From Amoebophrya sp. A120 (taxonomy: Eukaryota; Sar; Dinophyceae; Syndiniales; Amoebophryaceae), in assembly GCA_905178155.1 (NCBI GenBank), contig CAJINV010000001.1, positions 14,694,142 to 14,758,141 of the forward strand: a stretch of 64,000 bases of DNA, given 5' to 3'. Below are positions 1 to 12,246 of the stretch, piece after piece. Under the pieces are notes generated by a model. That model saw only the letters and a program-made list of their open reading frames with translations. It searched no databases and was not told where the DNA came from. Position 1 is the first letter of the stretch. Each line of letters opens with the position of its first letter. Position numbers and translations under genes: made by a program.

Positions 1-163
1 GGGTAGTACTGGGTCAGGAAAAAAATAAACATGATGTAAAAGGGCTACTTTCCGGGGGTGATACAGCGAAAGGCACGGTTCCATTCATGAGTAAAAACAC
101 TGCTTCAACATGGTGTCGTCAGCCTGCTCGACGTCTGTCCTACCAAAATCACGAAAAACTTCA

Positions 164-3100
164 TCACAGCTTTGACATGGTTTCCGGTTTGTCGATTTTG
201 GTGTTACTGTGCAGCCATTCCCCGGTACCCGCAAAAATGTCCTTCTCGAAGAATGCGTCGATTTCCGCGGTTGACTTGAAGTTCACCGTGTCCATGTTTG
301 CCACCTTTATCGGTGGGAGTGCCATCTCCTGGTCTTTCAGGTTCTCTGGCACCAGTTCCACCGACACGCTCGGATTGACTTCCGGGGAGATAGACTGGGC
401 GAAGGTGAGAAAATCTTCGTACTTCAGCTGCTTCAGGAACGCGATTGACCTCTCCCGCCGGTCGAAGTCGTTCGTTCGTTCCCGCACCTCGTTCCAGTGC
501 TCGGCAAACTCGTCGGAGAGTTTCTTGGGTTTCTCCTCCAACTGCACCACGAGAGCTTGCCTGTACTCGTCGAACAGCGCCTCGGTGATGTGACTTGCCT
601 TCTCTTCCTCGCCGGCCGGTGCCGGAGTTGTATCTTTATTGCTCTCTGCACTAGAAGCCGGGACAAAGTACTCCGTTTGCATCAACTTGCAGAAGTCGAG
701 TATTCTCTGCGTGCAGACACTCGGAGCGACCTCGGATTGGACGAGGTAAAGGACTTCGGTTTTCTGCGCGTTTTTTACCGCTTGGCTAGCGACGATGTAG
801 CCGAGCTGCTGCTTGGTGCGCAGCTCGTCGAAGAATTTCTGGGAAACGATCTGGGCGTAGAGACTGGTCTTCATCCAGGTTTCAACACTGGTCTTTCCCA
901 CCTGGAGGGACAAAATCGAACTTCCGTTCGTCTCGTCCGGGTTGGTCCCAACGAGGCGCATGCCCACGGCCTTGCCCGGTTTCAGGAAAAACGTCGACAT
1001 CGGAGCAATGTGGTCCGACACGGGCGTCGTGCGGCTCTTGGGCGAGAACGTCCCGTTACTTTTTGCTGTCCCGTTACTTTTTGAACTGCTACTCGATGGT
1101 GCAGATGGCGTTAGAGTGCGATTCAGAAAATCCTTCACTAATGCGTCCTTCACCTCTGGCTTTGACAGGTTTCCCATCGCAAGACCTTCGACGTGCACGT
1201 CGTCAAAAACTTTTTCCTGGATGTCGGTCAGGTCCTCGCGCTTCAGCTTCACCAATATCGCAAGCTTCTCACCGAACGTCCGGTGGTTCTTGGTCATCAC
1301 GCGATTTCTCCAGGAAAGCGCCTGCTCGTAGGGCTGGCGTTTCAGACTCGCGTTCAGCAGATCCCGGTGGAAGCGCTCGTAAACCAAGTCGAAGGTTTTC
1401 TGGTTCACCTCGCCGCCCTGGGCGATGCGATCAGAGACCGCGGCCAGGAGCACATTCAACTTGTCATCGTAGCCAGCGACCTAGTAAAATCATTTTCATA
1501 TATTTTGTTTCACTTGCATCAACATCAATTATCAAAAAGAGGGTCATATTAGACCGACGCTGCGCTGGTGGCGGCGAGCGCCCGCATCCAAGCACAGCTC
1601 AATCTCTACCATGACTAGTTATAAGTCAGAAAACCCATTATTTAATAGTATCCCGCAATAAAAACGAACAATAGAAACGAAAAACGAAAACGAACAATGA
1701 AAACGAAAAACGAAAACAAAGAATGGAAACGAAAAACGAAAACAAAGAATGGAAACGAAAAACGAAAACAAAGAATGGAAACGAAAAACGAAAACAAAGA
1801 ATGAAAACAAAAAACGAAAACAAAGAAACGAAAAACAACAACAATGGAATGCAGACAAAGCGCCCAAGCTTCTAAGCGGCGACGCCTCGAAACGATGAGG
1901 CCTCGAAACGCCGAAGGAAGCAGCGAAGCCTCGAAGCAGCGAAGCCTCGAAACAGCGAAGCCTCGAAGCAGCGAAGCCTCGAAGCAGCGGAGCCCCGAAG
2001 CAACGAAGCCCCGAAACAGCGAAGCCCCGAAGCAGCGAAGCCCCGAAGCAGCGAGCCCTCGAAGCAGCGAACCCTCGAAGCAGCGAAGCCTCGAAGCCGC
2101 AAAGCCTCGAAGCCGCAAAGCCTCGAAGCAGCAAAGCCTCGAAGCAGCGAAGCTTCGAAGCCGCTCAGCCTCGAAGCAGCGCAGCCTCGGAGCAGCGCAG
2201 CCTCGAAGCCGCGAAGCCTCGAAGCAGCGAAGCCTCGAAGCACCGAACAAGCAGCGAAGCCTCGCTCGAACAAGCAGCAAAGCCGCGAACAAGCAACGAG
2301 GGCTCGAACAAGCAGCCAAGCCTCAAACGAGCAGCGAAGCCTCGAACAAGCAGCGAAGCCTCGAACAAGCAGCGAAACCTCGAACGAGCAGCGAAGCCGC
2401 GAACAAGCAGCGAAGCCTCGAAGAACAAGCAACGAAGCCTCGAACAAGCAACGAAGCCCCGAAGCCCCGAAGGAAGCAGCGAAGCCCCGAAGCAGCGAAC
2501 CCTCGAAGCAGCGAACCCTCGAAGCAGCGAACCATCGAAGCGGCGAAGCCTCGAAGCAGCAAAGCCTCGAAGCAGCGAAGCCTCGAAGCAGCGAAGCCTC
2601 GAAGCAGCGAAGCCTCGACGCAGCGAAGCCTCGAAGCAGGAGAGCCTCGAAGCAGCAGAGCCTCGAAGCCTCGAAGCAGCGAAGCCTCGAGGCCCCGAAG
2701 CAGCGAAGCCCCGAAGCGGCGCAACCTCGAAGCAGCGAAGCCCCGAAGCAGCGAAGCCTCGAAGCAGGCCGGTGCCAGGTCGTGGCCAGGCCGGTCGGTG
2801 CCAGATCACGGCAAGGCCGGCGCTCGCTCAGGCCACTGCCAAGCCGGTTCCAGATCATGGCAAAGCCAAGCCGGCCCCGGGTCCGTCGTGGCCAAGCCGA
2901 AGCCGGCGCCAAATCAATCATGGCCAAGCCGGGGCCAGATCATCTCATAAGTAACAAAGCCAAGCCGGTGCCAGATCATGGCCAAGCCGGTGCGGTGCCA
3001 GGTCGTGGCCAAGCCGGTGCCAGGTGAATCATGGCCAAGCCTGCCTGCCTGTGCCCGAGCATAGCCAAACCGGTGCGGGATCATGGCCATGCCTGCAAGT

Positions 3101-6100
3101 GCCCGGCCGCGGCCAAGTCGGTGCCAAATCATGGCCAAGGCGGTGCCAGGTCGTGGCCACGCCGGTGCCAGGTCATGGCCGTGCCGGTGCCCCCCCGATC
3201 ATGCCCAAGCCGGTGCCGGACCCTAGCCACGCCGGTGTCGGGCCCTCGCCGAGCCGGTGCCCGACCATGCCCGCCCCCCGCCGCCAGATCGCGGCCCCGC
3301 CGGTGCCAGCATGCAAGATGACGGCAAAGGCCAACCTGCCCTCCGCGCCGGCCGGTGCCGGATCGTGCCAAAGCCGTTCTCCCGCTTTGAAAATCGCCGG
3401 CAGATGGGCCTACCTGTGCTGAAGCGCCGACAACGATTCTCCACAGAGAGACGATGAGAAGTGCTACTATTCATCTAGCGGAATACTATTAAGTCAGCAG
3501 GTTACAACTGGACACGGGAAGCGGGATAAGGCTAGTAGAATAAGTTCAAATCGTCCGCATGGCGTGAAAATGAATATGAAAAGCAAAAGCGGCCTTAATA
3601 CCTGCAAATAAATCCCTCTTGTATCGGCGCCCATTTTGTACATGAGACCAGCCAGTTCCGCGTCGTAGCTGTATTCGTTGAGCTCCTCCGCGAGACTTTG
3701 GCTCCACAACTCCGTTTTCAGCATGTTTTCCGGACTCGCCGACGTATAAGGCGAATACAGGTTCAACACAACGTAGGCCTTGGGCAACCGAAACAGCTGG
3801 TCCTGTTTGTGGTACAGATGCAGCCCGCGCTGGTTGATCGCCTGCGACGAGGACTCTTTCCCCTGAGTAGAAGATTCCGACTGCGGCACTTGGATGACGT
3901 AGCGCTGCGGCGGCGCCTCCGGCTTCTGCGCGCCACTATAGGCCTTGAAGTCCAGTTTCTCTGCGATGAATGGGTTCGGGTGGAAGAGCTCCAGCCCGAA
4001 ATCTTGGGGTTTGCTCCATTTCAGCGTGCAGTCGCGGTCTAGAGGGAGGAGCTTCGAGTGCTTCGTGCCGTACCAGTGTTCCTGCTCCGTGCACATGTCC
4101 TCGTACTTCGCCCCCACTTTGGTGACCTGCAGCTTGTCCAGCGTAAAATGCGACAGCGTGGAGTGCACCAACTTGGGATCGTACTCCCAAATCTTCGCAT
4201 GTGCGGACAGCACTTTCTCGGGAGGCACCTCGATTTCCTGCAGACCCTGCGCAAGATTCGAAACCGCGCTGGTGGGGTTGGACAGGGACCGAAACTTAAA
4301 ACTCATCTCGTCCACGCACTGCATCTCGCGGAAAACCTGAGCAAGTCGATGTTAATTTGAGGGCTTCTCATCTAGAAGTAAACAAAACTACCGAAGCCTA
4401 CTCTACAAATAAACACTCAGCAACACATTCCGCTACGTCTTCCAGTCATGTACCTTATGCAGCACGCTGTCCTCTGGTTTCACCGCCCCAGTGTCGACTT
4501 TGCTGGTTTCGGACCGCAGCAAGTCGATGTAGGAAAACAACATTTCCCCGACCAGCGGCACCTCATTCTCGCCCTTTTCCGTCAGTTGGATGTCAACGGC
4601 GAAAAAGCAAACTCCCGCTTCGTCGAAGGCCTGCCCCGCGCAGAGGTCGGTGGCCAGCCCCTGCTCTTTCAGCTTGGCGAAGAGGCTGCCCTTGCCTTCG
4701 TGGCCGAGCATGTGGGAGAGATACCTGTAGAAGCAATAACGGGCGGAAAGAGATCCAGATCATTATGGCGATCTTCTACTCAAGAACTTTTGTGGAGCCA
4801 TACGTTGATTTCTGTAAGTAGTGCTCTCTGACTTTATCTTTATGCTTCCAGCACGGCAGCACCAAGAAAAGGCCATCTAGTCCAGAGAACGTCAAGAACA
4901 ATCAGTAAACCGCTTACTTTGTCGGCTTTGTTTTCCACAGGTAGTACTGCTCGGGCAGAAGGAACTGGAAGGAAACCGATTTCTCGTCCTTCACGGGTAC
5001 GATGTACTGTTCCGTTTGCAAAGAGCCCGGTACCATCGGCGCGACGCCCTTGCCGATGGCCTCCCCCCGGGGAATATCCACGTTGTTATCTGTCACGTTG
5101 GCGAATTTCTCCGTGATTAGGGCCTGCAGTTCGTCAAGGGACTGGTGCCCGAGGATGGACACCGTCATCACGTTACTGCTGTAGTACTTGGCGTGGAAAT
5201 CCAGCAAGTTCTGCCGCAGGTCGATGTTTTCTTTCGTCGGCGTCTCGTGCAGCGTCTCCATGTTGCCCGTGGCGAACTGGTTCAGCACGTGGTCCGGATT
5301 GAACATGTTCTTCATCAGCTGGTTCCGCCGCCACCGATCGGACTGCATGTTCTTCGTGTGCTCGCTGTGCACCGCCTTCAGCTCCCGCTCCGTGGCGGTT
5401 TCCGTGAACAAAGGCTCTAGGAAAAACTGCGCAAACCGGTCCAGGGCGCCCTCCAGGTGCTCCTTGGCGACGTCGAAGTAGTACACCGTTTGCGTGCCGG
5501 CGGTGAAGGCGTTGCTGTGCCCGCCGTTCTTCGCCAGAAACTCGTTGTAGTCGTCCTCGCGCGGGTACTTCTTCGTGCCCAGGAACAGCATGTGCTCGCA
5601 GAAGTGCGCGAGCCCGGGGATCTTCTTCGGCTCAAACAGCGACCCTACGCGGACGGAGAGGCACGCGCTGGCCTTGTCGCATTTGTGGTCGGACACGGCG
5701 CACGCCTGCATGCCGTTGGGCAGTGTGAAGTACCGGTAGAGGCGGTGGTCCTCCACCGGCTTCTCCAAATCCTCTATCACCGCACCGGCCGGCGGACGGG
5801 CCGCGGCTATGTGGGTCCCTGCAGCGGCGGGGGCCATGGTGGACAATAGCCTTTTCTTGCTTGCTTCTACTGATGAAAGTAGAGGTGAGGACGGTGCTGT
5901 CGTGCCGGACGATACTATTCCCGATACAACTCGTCGTGTGCTAGCCGCGGACGGAGCGAGCGTTGAAGCTGATGAACCTTCTTGACTGCAGTAGGTCTTC
6001 AGCAACCGACTGGCAGCGGTAACACTTCTCCGCGCGCTGGAAAGGGACCGCCGATGGGAGTTGTTGCCGCGGAGTGTACTTTGAATCAAACGGGGGATGG

Positions 6101-6113
6101 GAACATTCAACAT
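164..6113 (-). CDS. IDE: Insulin-degrading enzyme-like M16 metalloprotease (insulysin), four exons
   Basis: A zinc metallopeptidase of the M16A family, which cleaves small peptides inside a closed chamber. Exons read on the minus strand: 6113-4918, 4724-4454, 4336-3602 and 1480-164, joined by GT-AG introns of 193, 117 and 2121 bp; all junctions restore the family sequence (for example YLQ joined to VAGYDDK). The inverted zinc motif HFCEH lies about 170 residues in and is followed by the family's ELKAVHSEHTKN block that supplies the third ligand. The total of about 1170 residues is longer than the usual ~1000 because of a Ser/Arg-rich N-terminal extension of about 140 residues. The chosen ATG (6113) opens a basic, acid-poor leader typical of mitochondrial targeting; an internal ATG before APAAAGTH (about 5837) could give a cytosolic form. 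Family assignment is firm; localisation is inferred. Confidence 0.93.
1652..1843. repeat. Minisatellite, about 26 bp purine-rich unit, in IDE intron 3
   Basis: Tandem copies of an A-rich unit (core aatggaaacgaaaaacg followed by aaaacaaag), about seven imperfect copies on the plus strand. It sits just inside the acceptor side of the 2121 bp third intron of the IDE gene, so in the transcript it is read as a pyrimidine-rich tract. Confidence 0.85.
1866..2770. repeat. Minisatellite, 16 bp unit, roughly 55 copies, in IDE intron 3
   Basis: A 0.9 kb array of the 16 bp unit cctcgaagcagcgaag with point variants (cccc for cctc, aaca for agca) and an interrupted variant section around 2240-2450 based on gaacaagcagcgaag. 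Because 16 is not a multiple of three and the unit has no stop trinucleotide on either strand, long open frames run through it in both directions (about 370 aa on plus, 350 aa on minus). These are not genes: the array is wholly inside an intron with good splice sites. Confidence 0.92.
2771..3360. repeat. Minisatellite, 22 bp unit, in IDE intron 3
   Basis: Directly abuts the 16 bp array. The unit is approximately gtggccaagccggtgccagg plus two bases (22 bp), with many variants and some units shortened. It is unrelated in sequence to the 16 bp unit, so the intron holds three independent tandem expansions in a row. Confidence 0.88.
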
Positions 6114-7378
6114 GGAAGCCAGGTCATACTGCGCTTCAGAAAGAAACCACGCTAATGCGTTGCATACTCTATTCATAAAATCCTTTTGAAATTTCAAGTT
6201 GAATATTATCCTAGGCAATATGCAGTATGATGTACTTGTACAACAAAAATACGTGCTTGTAAAGGATGGAATTGAAAATCGCAACCACGAAACCTTTGAA
6301 AAAGTAAAAACTTTTTGCGAACGGGATAGAACATGAAAGGGGGGATCCTGTGCAAAAAATCAGCAGCGCAAAAACCAAAATTTCAATTCCAATTCGTCAA
6401 ATGTAAGTACAACAGTAGGAGAAAATAAATACAAGACCGCAGAACCCGCATATGGTTTTCGAGAAAAGCTGATCATCACGCGCTGACTTCGCGTCCTCCT
6501 AACAGTGGCAAACAAATAGGACAATGACCGACAAGTCTGCATGCGGGTGCACCTTCAGAAGTGTTTGTCCATCTAGAGATCCACTTTGACAAAAATTCAG
6601 TGCATCTGTGGCATGACGGATAGTTGTCCAACTTTATTGTAGATCGTCTTTGCTTTCTTGTTTTCACTCCAGTAGAAATTGTGATCTTGAGGTGACTATC
6701 GTAGTGAGAAAGGAACAACGATAGGACTAGCTTCCGTCGTCCCCCACAACATATTCTAGTACTCATGTTGGTTTTTGCCGTGATAGCGTCCTTGAAACTT
6801 TTAACACAATATTCTACAGTTTGTTCATTTTTTGTTTTGATGATTGGATTGCTACCTTTGGAGCAAGCGTATGAAAAAACGTGCCCGTGCGGCAAATTTC
6901 GCATAAAAGTTGAAACGTTGGTAAAAGTGTAAAAAGATACTCTGTAGCAGATTCGGCAAGCCGAAACTCATTTCGTATCATCTGACCACGTCATGATTAT
7001 TTCCCTTAAATAGAAATTGGCATTGGCGTTGCAATCATTGCTTCTGCTCGTTAGGTTTCGAAATATGTACTATGCGTTGCACCATCTCGCTAAGATCAGA
7101 CCTCAATGCATCAGCGTAGAGTATATGGATCTTTTCTCCCATCTGTAACTGTATTCTCTGAATTTGATTGACTGTTGTTGCAACTGTTTGTAGTATTGTG
7201 AACGATAATTGAGTTTTTGATTGCGGCGCTTCCTCGCTGTCTCAATCAAATATGAGATAGCACCCTGCCTACAAGTGAAGGCCGGAAGCAACACTGGGGA
7301 CAGCGCGTCGCGCAAGGGTCAAGGTGCTGGTATAATTGGCATAGGATTATAGAAATTGAAATTGCTCAAATTGTACAT
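6114..7378. other. Intergenic region, no supported gene
   Basis: AT-richer DNA between the IDE start and the PAN-like gene. A 142-codon minus-strand frame at 6476-6904 with several cysteines is open but has no recognisable domain and could be chance. Nothing else is seen. Confidence 0.5.
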
Positions 7379-9109
7379 CTACATTTTGCACAACAATGAC
7401 AAGCCCACTGGAAGTGCTGCATCTGGTATAGCTTCTGCATATGGCCTTGCACTTGCAGGAAGTGGAGTTTCGGTTGCGTTCTGGTACTCCCTGAAGTTGA
7501 GGTTGAGTTGAATCAAGGTTGCTGTGTCAGGGCAAGAGCGGTGGTATTTTGGCGGTACGTAGCCGGGTTTGATCTCCTCAGCAGAGCTGGAGCGGCGCGA
7601 AACTACCGTTGTACAGGTGCTGCAGTTGTAGTCCCAGTAAGCGACAGCGCGATCGTATGCGAGGGAAACGCGTCGAGGCAAGTCTCATAATATGGCGCTC
7701 GCGCTGTCACACTCACGTCGAGCTTCAGTATCCACAAAAAATGCTGGCCGAGGCCAGCGCAACGTTCTAATTATTTCGAGTGGAGGCATAAGTTGTTCCT
7801 ATTCCTTTTTCTAGTCATACGTAGTCGTAACAGAGTCTCACGCCCGCGACTGCTCCATATTAAACACATCGACTTGACCCAATTTTTTCCTGAGATAAAT
7901 CACTTCGTCCGTGTTCTCGTAACTGTGATGTGGGCGAGCACAAGAAAAAGCTAATGAGTCAGTTGCGCACATGTACATGCTGAACAACAACTTGAACTAC
8001 ATCGAGCAAAAAAAGAAAAACAGCTACAGCACTAGCACAGAAATACATAATAATAATTACGCAAAAAAAATACATGGCTTTTCGATCCCCCTGCATCGTC
8101 CAGGTAACCACCTTCACGTACGTCGTAACGGTAGTATGCAGCGCAAACACACACTTTGCACCCGCTCCCAATTTATCATGTGAGCTGAGTGTACCGCTTG
8201 ATGTAAATATCCTCCCAAATTGCAGGTGTAAATGCCATGGAAGCTAACACGCAGGCAGTGTCAGACTGAGGAGGCGTCATAAAATCCTGCTTTTTCAAGG
8301 CCTTCCCGAAGATGCATCCGTCAATGCTCTGATTATGCGTTCCAGCAACATTTTGGGGGTGGGTGGGGCAACATCATGCTTGCACTTCTTAATAAGAGGA
8401 TGGGCCACACATTGCCCAAATGGGCTGGATATCAAATGCAAACATGTCTGAACCTCCTGGGACGTTGCGAGACTTGCAATGTTGAGATCATGCTTGTAGC
8501 GCAGCTGGTGCTGACCACTTCATGTACACATTGCGTTGCAACTTTCTAGTAGACCCAGACATATTCCCAATCCATAATGGGGTCCGAAAAACGATTTTTT
8601 CAATTTGCAGAGGTACTCGCCAGACAAGTCTTCCCACAAGAAGCCGCCACAGAAAATGTCCTTCTTGCAGATTTCCGAGCAGGCGTAAAACAGGTCCATG
8701 TCCTTGTGGGGGTAATTTGGTCCGAGGTCCCCCTCGAGCGTGCTGGTAGTCAAGTCCTCCGCTGCACACGACTTAAAGGCGAGCTCTTGGTACTTGACAG
8801 AGATGGTGGCAGTGATGGGATCTGAAAGTAGTAAATAAGAGTTACACGTCGTAGATGAAGTACAAAGACATGTAAAAAGCAGAAAAAGCAGTCAGAAAAT
8901 TGATCAAGGAAGAAGATCTGCGACGGTGACCCATTTTTTGGACTCAGCACGACTTTCATCTCTCAATAGCATTTTTAGTCATTCTCGCCACAACGAACTA
9001 CATACTACAATGTGCGTTTGTAGGAATACCTTCAGTTGTTGTCTCTGTTACCGTCGTCACTGCTCCTGCCGCCGCCCTCTTCTGATGCTCCGCCTGTTCC
9101 TCTCTGCTC
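7379..9109 (-). CDS. Cys-rich PAN/apple-like protein, multi-exon
   Basis: Several exons read on the minus strand. Exon 9109-9030 (Glu/Thr-rich linker) splices with a GT-AG pair to 8821, giving a frame through the PAN/apple-like stretch CSEICKKDIFCGGFLWEDLS, whose C-x3-C...CGGFLW pattern is typical of PAN domains that bind proteins or carbohydrates outside the cell. A further exon beginning near 8326 after aatcag carries DGCIFGKALKKQDFM and further cysteines. A piece near 8150-8080 and a last exon of about 100 codons (7681-7379, with YWDYNCSTC and RSCPDT, stop at 7379) complete the visible parts. The junctions after 8520 are not resolved, and one in-frame TGA interrupts an otherwise open stretch near 8518. 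No signal peptide is seen here. The acidic gene just upstream may be its N-terminal part. Confidence 0.5.
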
Positions 9110-9334
9110 CTATTGCCGCGAAACCAAAATCGGTGCTAGTACATCGACTTTTTTTTACGCAGCTGCTCGAGCTCGTGGATGTCGAGGTGCATAACTAAGT
9201 TCAAAACCACGACATGCCCTATCATAACTGAAACGACTACCTCAAGAGCTGCATCTTCAAAGCAAGAGCGCCAACATTCGCAGCTAAAACACTAGTCGCA
9301 TCCATATCCATATCCATTGCGAAGAGCATGATCT

Positions 9335-10918
9335 TCATTTGAGTCGACTCCGATTTCGATTTAGCAACATCTGCCCCATCTCATACAGTTTGGCCGCAAG
9401 CGCAAGTCCTTCGCTCTGCTTACTTTTTGTACTGGTACCGCCTTCTTTCTTCTCGTGGTCACCGGACACAGCTTTCTGATCCCCTGTGGCGTCGGAGTGA
9501 GTTGTTTGCTTCGTTGCCTTATTCGCAAGCGCAGGCGCAGGCTCTGTGTCTGCTTCTGCATTGGTGGTTTTCTCCTCCTTTTTTGACTTTTCCGCGGCGG
9601 ATGCCTGAGCTCCGTCACCTGGCTTGTTGCTGTCTTCCTTTTTCACCACTTTTTTCTCATCTGGAGAGTTGCTGACGTCGTCAACTTCTGCCACTTCTTT
9701 CTCACCGGCCTCCTCCTCCTCGGCCATATTCTCGTCCTCCGTAGAGGCACTTGCACCTTTCTCGCCTGAGTTTTTCTTCTTCTCGTCTTGTGAAGTAACC
9801 GACCTTTCCGTTTCTAGCAGGCCTGTTTTCTTGATGCCACTGACTTCTCCTCCTTCTTTGTCATCCTGTGGCGTCGGCTTCCGCGATGATGATATTGATG
9901 CAGTGTCGGTTTCATCCTCTTTCTCACCGTCCTCCGCCCCCTCTGCCTCTGCATTCTCCTCCTGCTCGTCGGTAGCATCTGCCTCTGCGTCAGCATCTTC
10001 TGCTGCATTCTCTTTTTCTGATTCGGCATCTTCTTCCTCTGACACTTGTTCCGCTTCGTTCTGTTTTGTTTTCCTACTGTTCTTTCTGTTGTCAAGCTTA
10101 CTCCCGCTTTCCTCTGTTGAAATCGTGGTCCGGCTTTTTGAGCTTGTGCTTGTACTTGTTTCGTCTTCTGCTTCTTCAGCTTCCTTGTTATCGTTGCTTT
10201 CAGTCTCCGCATGGTCCGCTGCTTCGATTGCACTGTGGCCGGTCTCAACTGGGGTGTAATTTTGTTTTTTTCCTTTAATTACGCTTTATCACAATACCAC
10301 GACAGCAGAATGCAGCAGCCGCTTCGTCGTGGAACTTAGCTAGTTGTACAACTCATTGCCACTAACACTCCAAGCAAAGTGGCCCTGTGGCTGCGTTCGC
10401 GTTCGAATGTGAAAAGACATTATCAACATGCATGAATAGCAAGTTTCGGTACTGCTACAGCAACAGAGAGACCCGACACTTTTCTCACCTAGCTCTAGGC
10501 CTTCATGTTGGAGATGTCTTCTACTTCGTTCTGCACCAGTGCGGTCCTGTTCCACTTGGTCGGTAAGTTCCGGCAACTCCTCAGCCTCTCGCTCTGTATC
10601 CCCTTCGACGACATCATTTTCATCTTCTTGGTCAGATATCCTTATTTTCCTCGTGTTTTCCGCTGCGCTGCTCTTCGCTCTCCCGGAGTGGGTGATTGGT
10701 TTTCCCTCCAAACGGCCGAGAAACTCTCGACTTTGCTTTCCAGCGGCGCTATCTGCTCCCGTTCGCAGACGACTTGCAGATACTAGTAGCAGCCGGTTGT
10801 AGTTTCCTGTCGCGTCGGAAAAGAGCTCGGCGCACGTTGATGACAGAGAAAGAAGTCTCACTGCCGTTCTTCCCGGTGATGGGAGACTCTTGCGCTTCCT
10901 CGTTTGCAGCCATACCAT
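9335..10918 (-). CDS. Highly acidic low-complexity protein, two or more exons
   Basis: Two exons are clear: about 10918-10490 and 10248-9335, joined by a GTGAG donor and a cccag acceptor in matching phase. The joined frame reads ...GLELVETGHSAIEAADH... The second exon encodes about 300 residues dominated by Glu, Asp, Lys, Ser and Ala, with no domain; such proteins are usually disordered. Two starts compete: ATG 10918 (MVWLQT...) in the frame that stays open into the second exon, or ATG 10913 (MAANEEAQES...), which looks more protein-like but needs a very short (31 nt) intron near 10750. The stop (9337-9335) is followed within bases by another open stretch, and a donor at AAACTGTATGAG could instead splice into the PAN exon at 9109. 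Function unknown. Confidence 0.6.
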
Positions 10919-11906
10919 CTTGAAAACGTATGGGAACAAGCTGTCGCTCGTAAATCCCCTCGTTCGGCGGTGGCCGAGCGATCTGCTACTCCGAAGTGCG
11001 ACCTAAAAATGGGCACCGGTTCCGTTCGTCGCCGGGCGCTCCTCGAGACGGCAACGTATTGCCCTGGCTGTCCGCTCGAAGCGAGCGTTAGCGCTTACCG
11101 TTTCTCATATTTGCGATTGTATCTATCTTCTTTCAGCACGACTCGCTCGTGCCCTTCCATCTTAAACATATCTATATCATGGAATGAAGCTAGCACGGTC
11201 CATGCCTTCATCACCTTCAATGATACCTTTTACGCTTGCCAAAACAAAGTTTTGGAAAAGACGAGAGCCCGCCAGGACGTCGTAACCGCTTGTCTCTCTT
11301 CGCGAGATCCTTTTACGAAACACGCCCTTCACGTGTGAAAATAGTCGGCAGACCCGAACTCCGGTTCGACACACCCCTGCTCACTCTGATTCTTACTCTA
11401 CATATAATCTTAGTTTTTCCTTTACCTTTCGTACTGGTTAGGATATTCACTTCGCACTAAAAGACCGTCAAGTACAAATTGCGTAAGTACAACTCCAATG
11501 CAACTTTACTTGCGTCTCCAATGCAACTTTACTTGCATATCCCTACCCATTCTGCGTTTGAAGAACAATACATATTAGACCATAAACGTAATTGGCATCA
11601 TACGATGCAGCCACTTGCCCCCCGCGGTCACATCATTTCAATTTTTTCAAAATGCCTTCCTTTTCCCACTTTGTGGTCTCGTGGCACTATTTTGCGCGCT
11701 TTCAAGTTGCGAAGATTGTTCTTTGGTGCGGTCATTTGTGCTTTCTCTATTCTCAAACTGCTGGGATCCGCTTGCTAGGGATGACAAAGCAAAGCGATAG
11801 CGAGCTCTTGTTCATTATTCGTAAAATCATAGGCGATTGATTCTCGCTGTCCTCTACTTCTTGGAACAACTGCAACATGCTAACGTCCTCGCTACTAATT
11901 TGAATT
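10919..11906. other. Intergenic, no supported gene
   Basis: Mixed-composition DNA with only short frames on both strands. A phrase at 10965-10981 (ggcggtggccgagcga) resembles a tRNA A-box by chance, but no cloverleaf can be drawn with it. Confidence 0.5.
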
Positions 11907-12022
11907 TTACATAATGTATATCCGCAAGTAGACTAGCTTAGTGGTGCAGTTGGCTATCACTTTTTCAACTATGTGCGAAAGCCTGGTGCTCGCTGGTGAC
12001 CTTCTATTGTGTAAAAAAAAGA

Positions 12023-12246
12023 ATAGATTGGCTTCTAATCGGTCCGTCAGATTCGGATTCCTGTTCCAAAAGTGCTTCACGTCTGTACCGTTCCGGGCGC
12101 CGGCAGTGAGGAGGCCACCGACAAGCCCATGATCACATCTTCGAGCATCCACGTGATGAAAACAGCTCATCGATAGATTGGCTTCTAATCGGTCCGTCAG
12201 GTTTATTGGACCGTACCGGGCGCCGGCAGTGAGGAGGCCACTGACA
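12023..12246. repeat. Direct repeat pair, 150 bp offset
   Basis: The 28 bp beginning atagattggcttctaatcgg is identical at 12023-12050 and 12173-12200. A second block, ccgggcgccggcagtgagga plus six bases, follows each copy at about 12093 and 12216. The first copy has an extra 30 bp between the blocks. Between the two units lies a copy of the 49 bp dispersed repeat. Confidence 0.85.
12120..12168. repeat. Dispersed 49 bp repeat, copy 1
   Basis: Begins gacaagcccatgatcacatc and ends gatgaaaacagctc. Identical over 49 bp to copy 2 at 13222-13270 and shares its 32 bp core with copy 3 at 14725-14756. Confidence 0.9.

Noticed and set aside
1844-2950. Long repeat-protein frames on both strands (about 370 and 350 aa)
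   Set aside because: They are by-products of a 16 bp repeat without stop trinucleotides and lie inside a well-defined GT-AG intron of the IDE gene.
9624-10259. 211-codon Ser/Phe-rich plus-strand frame
   Set aside because: It is the complement of the acidic Glu/Asp-rich minus-strand exon, which has matching splice sites.
10960-11035. tRNA-like A-box phrase followed by ggttcc
   Set aside because: No acceptor stem or anticodon arm can be paired around it.
11355-11385. B-box-like ggttcgacacacc
   Set aside because: No matching A-box about 40-50 bp upstream and no foldable cloverleaf.
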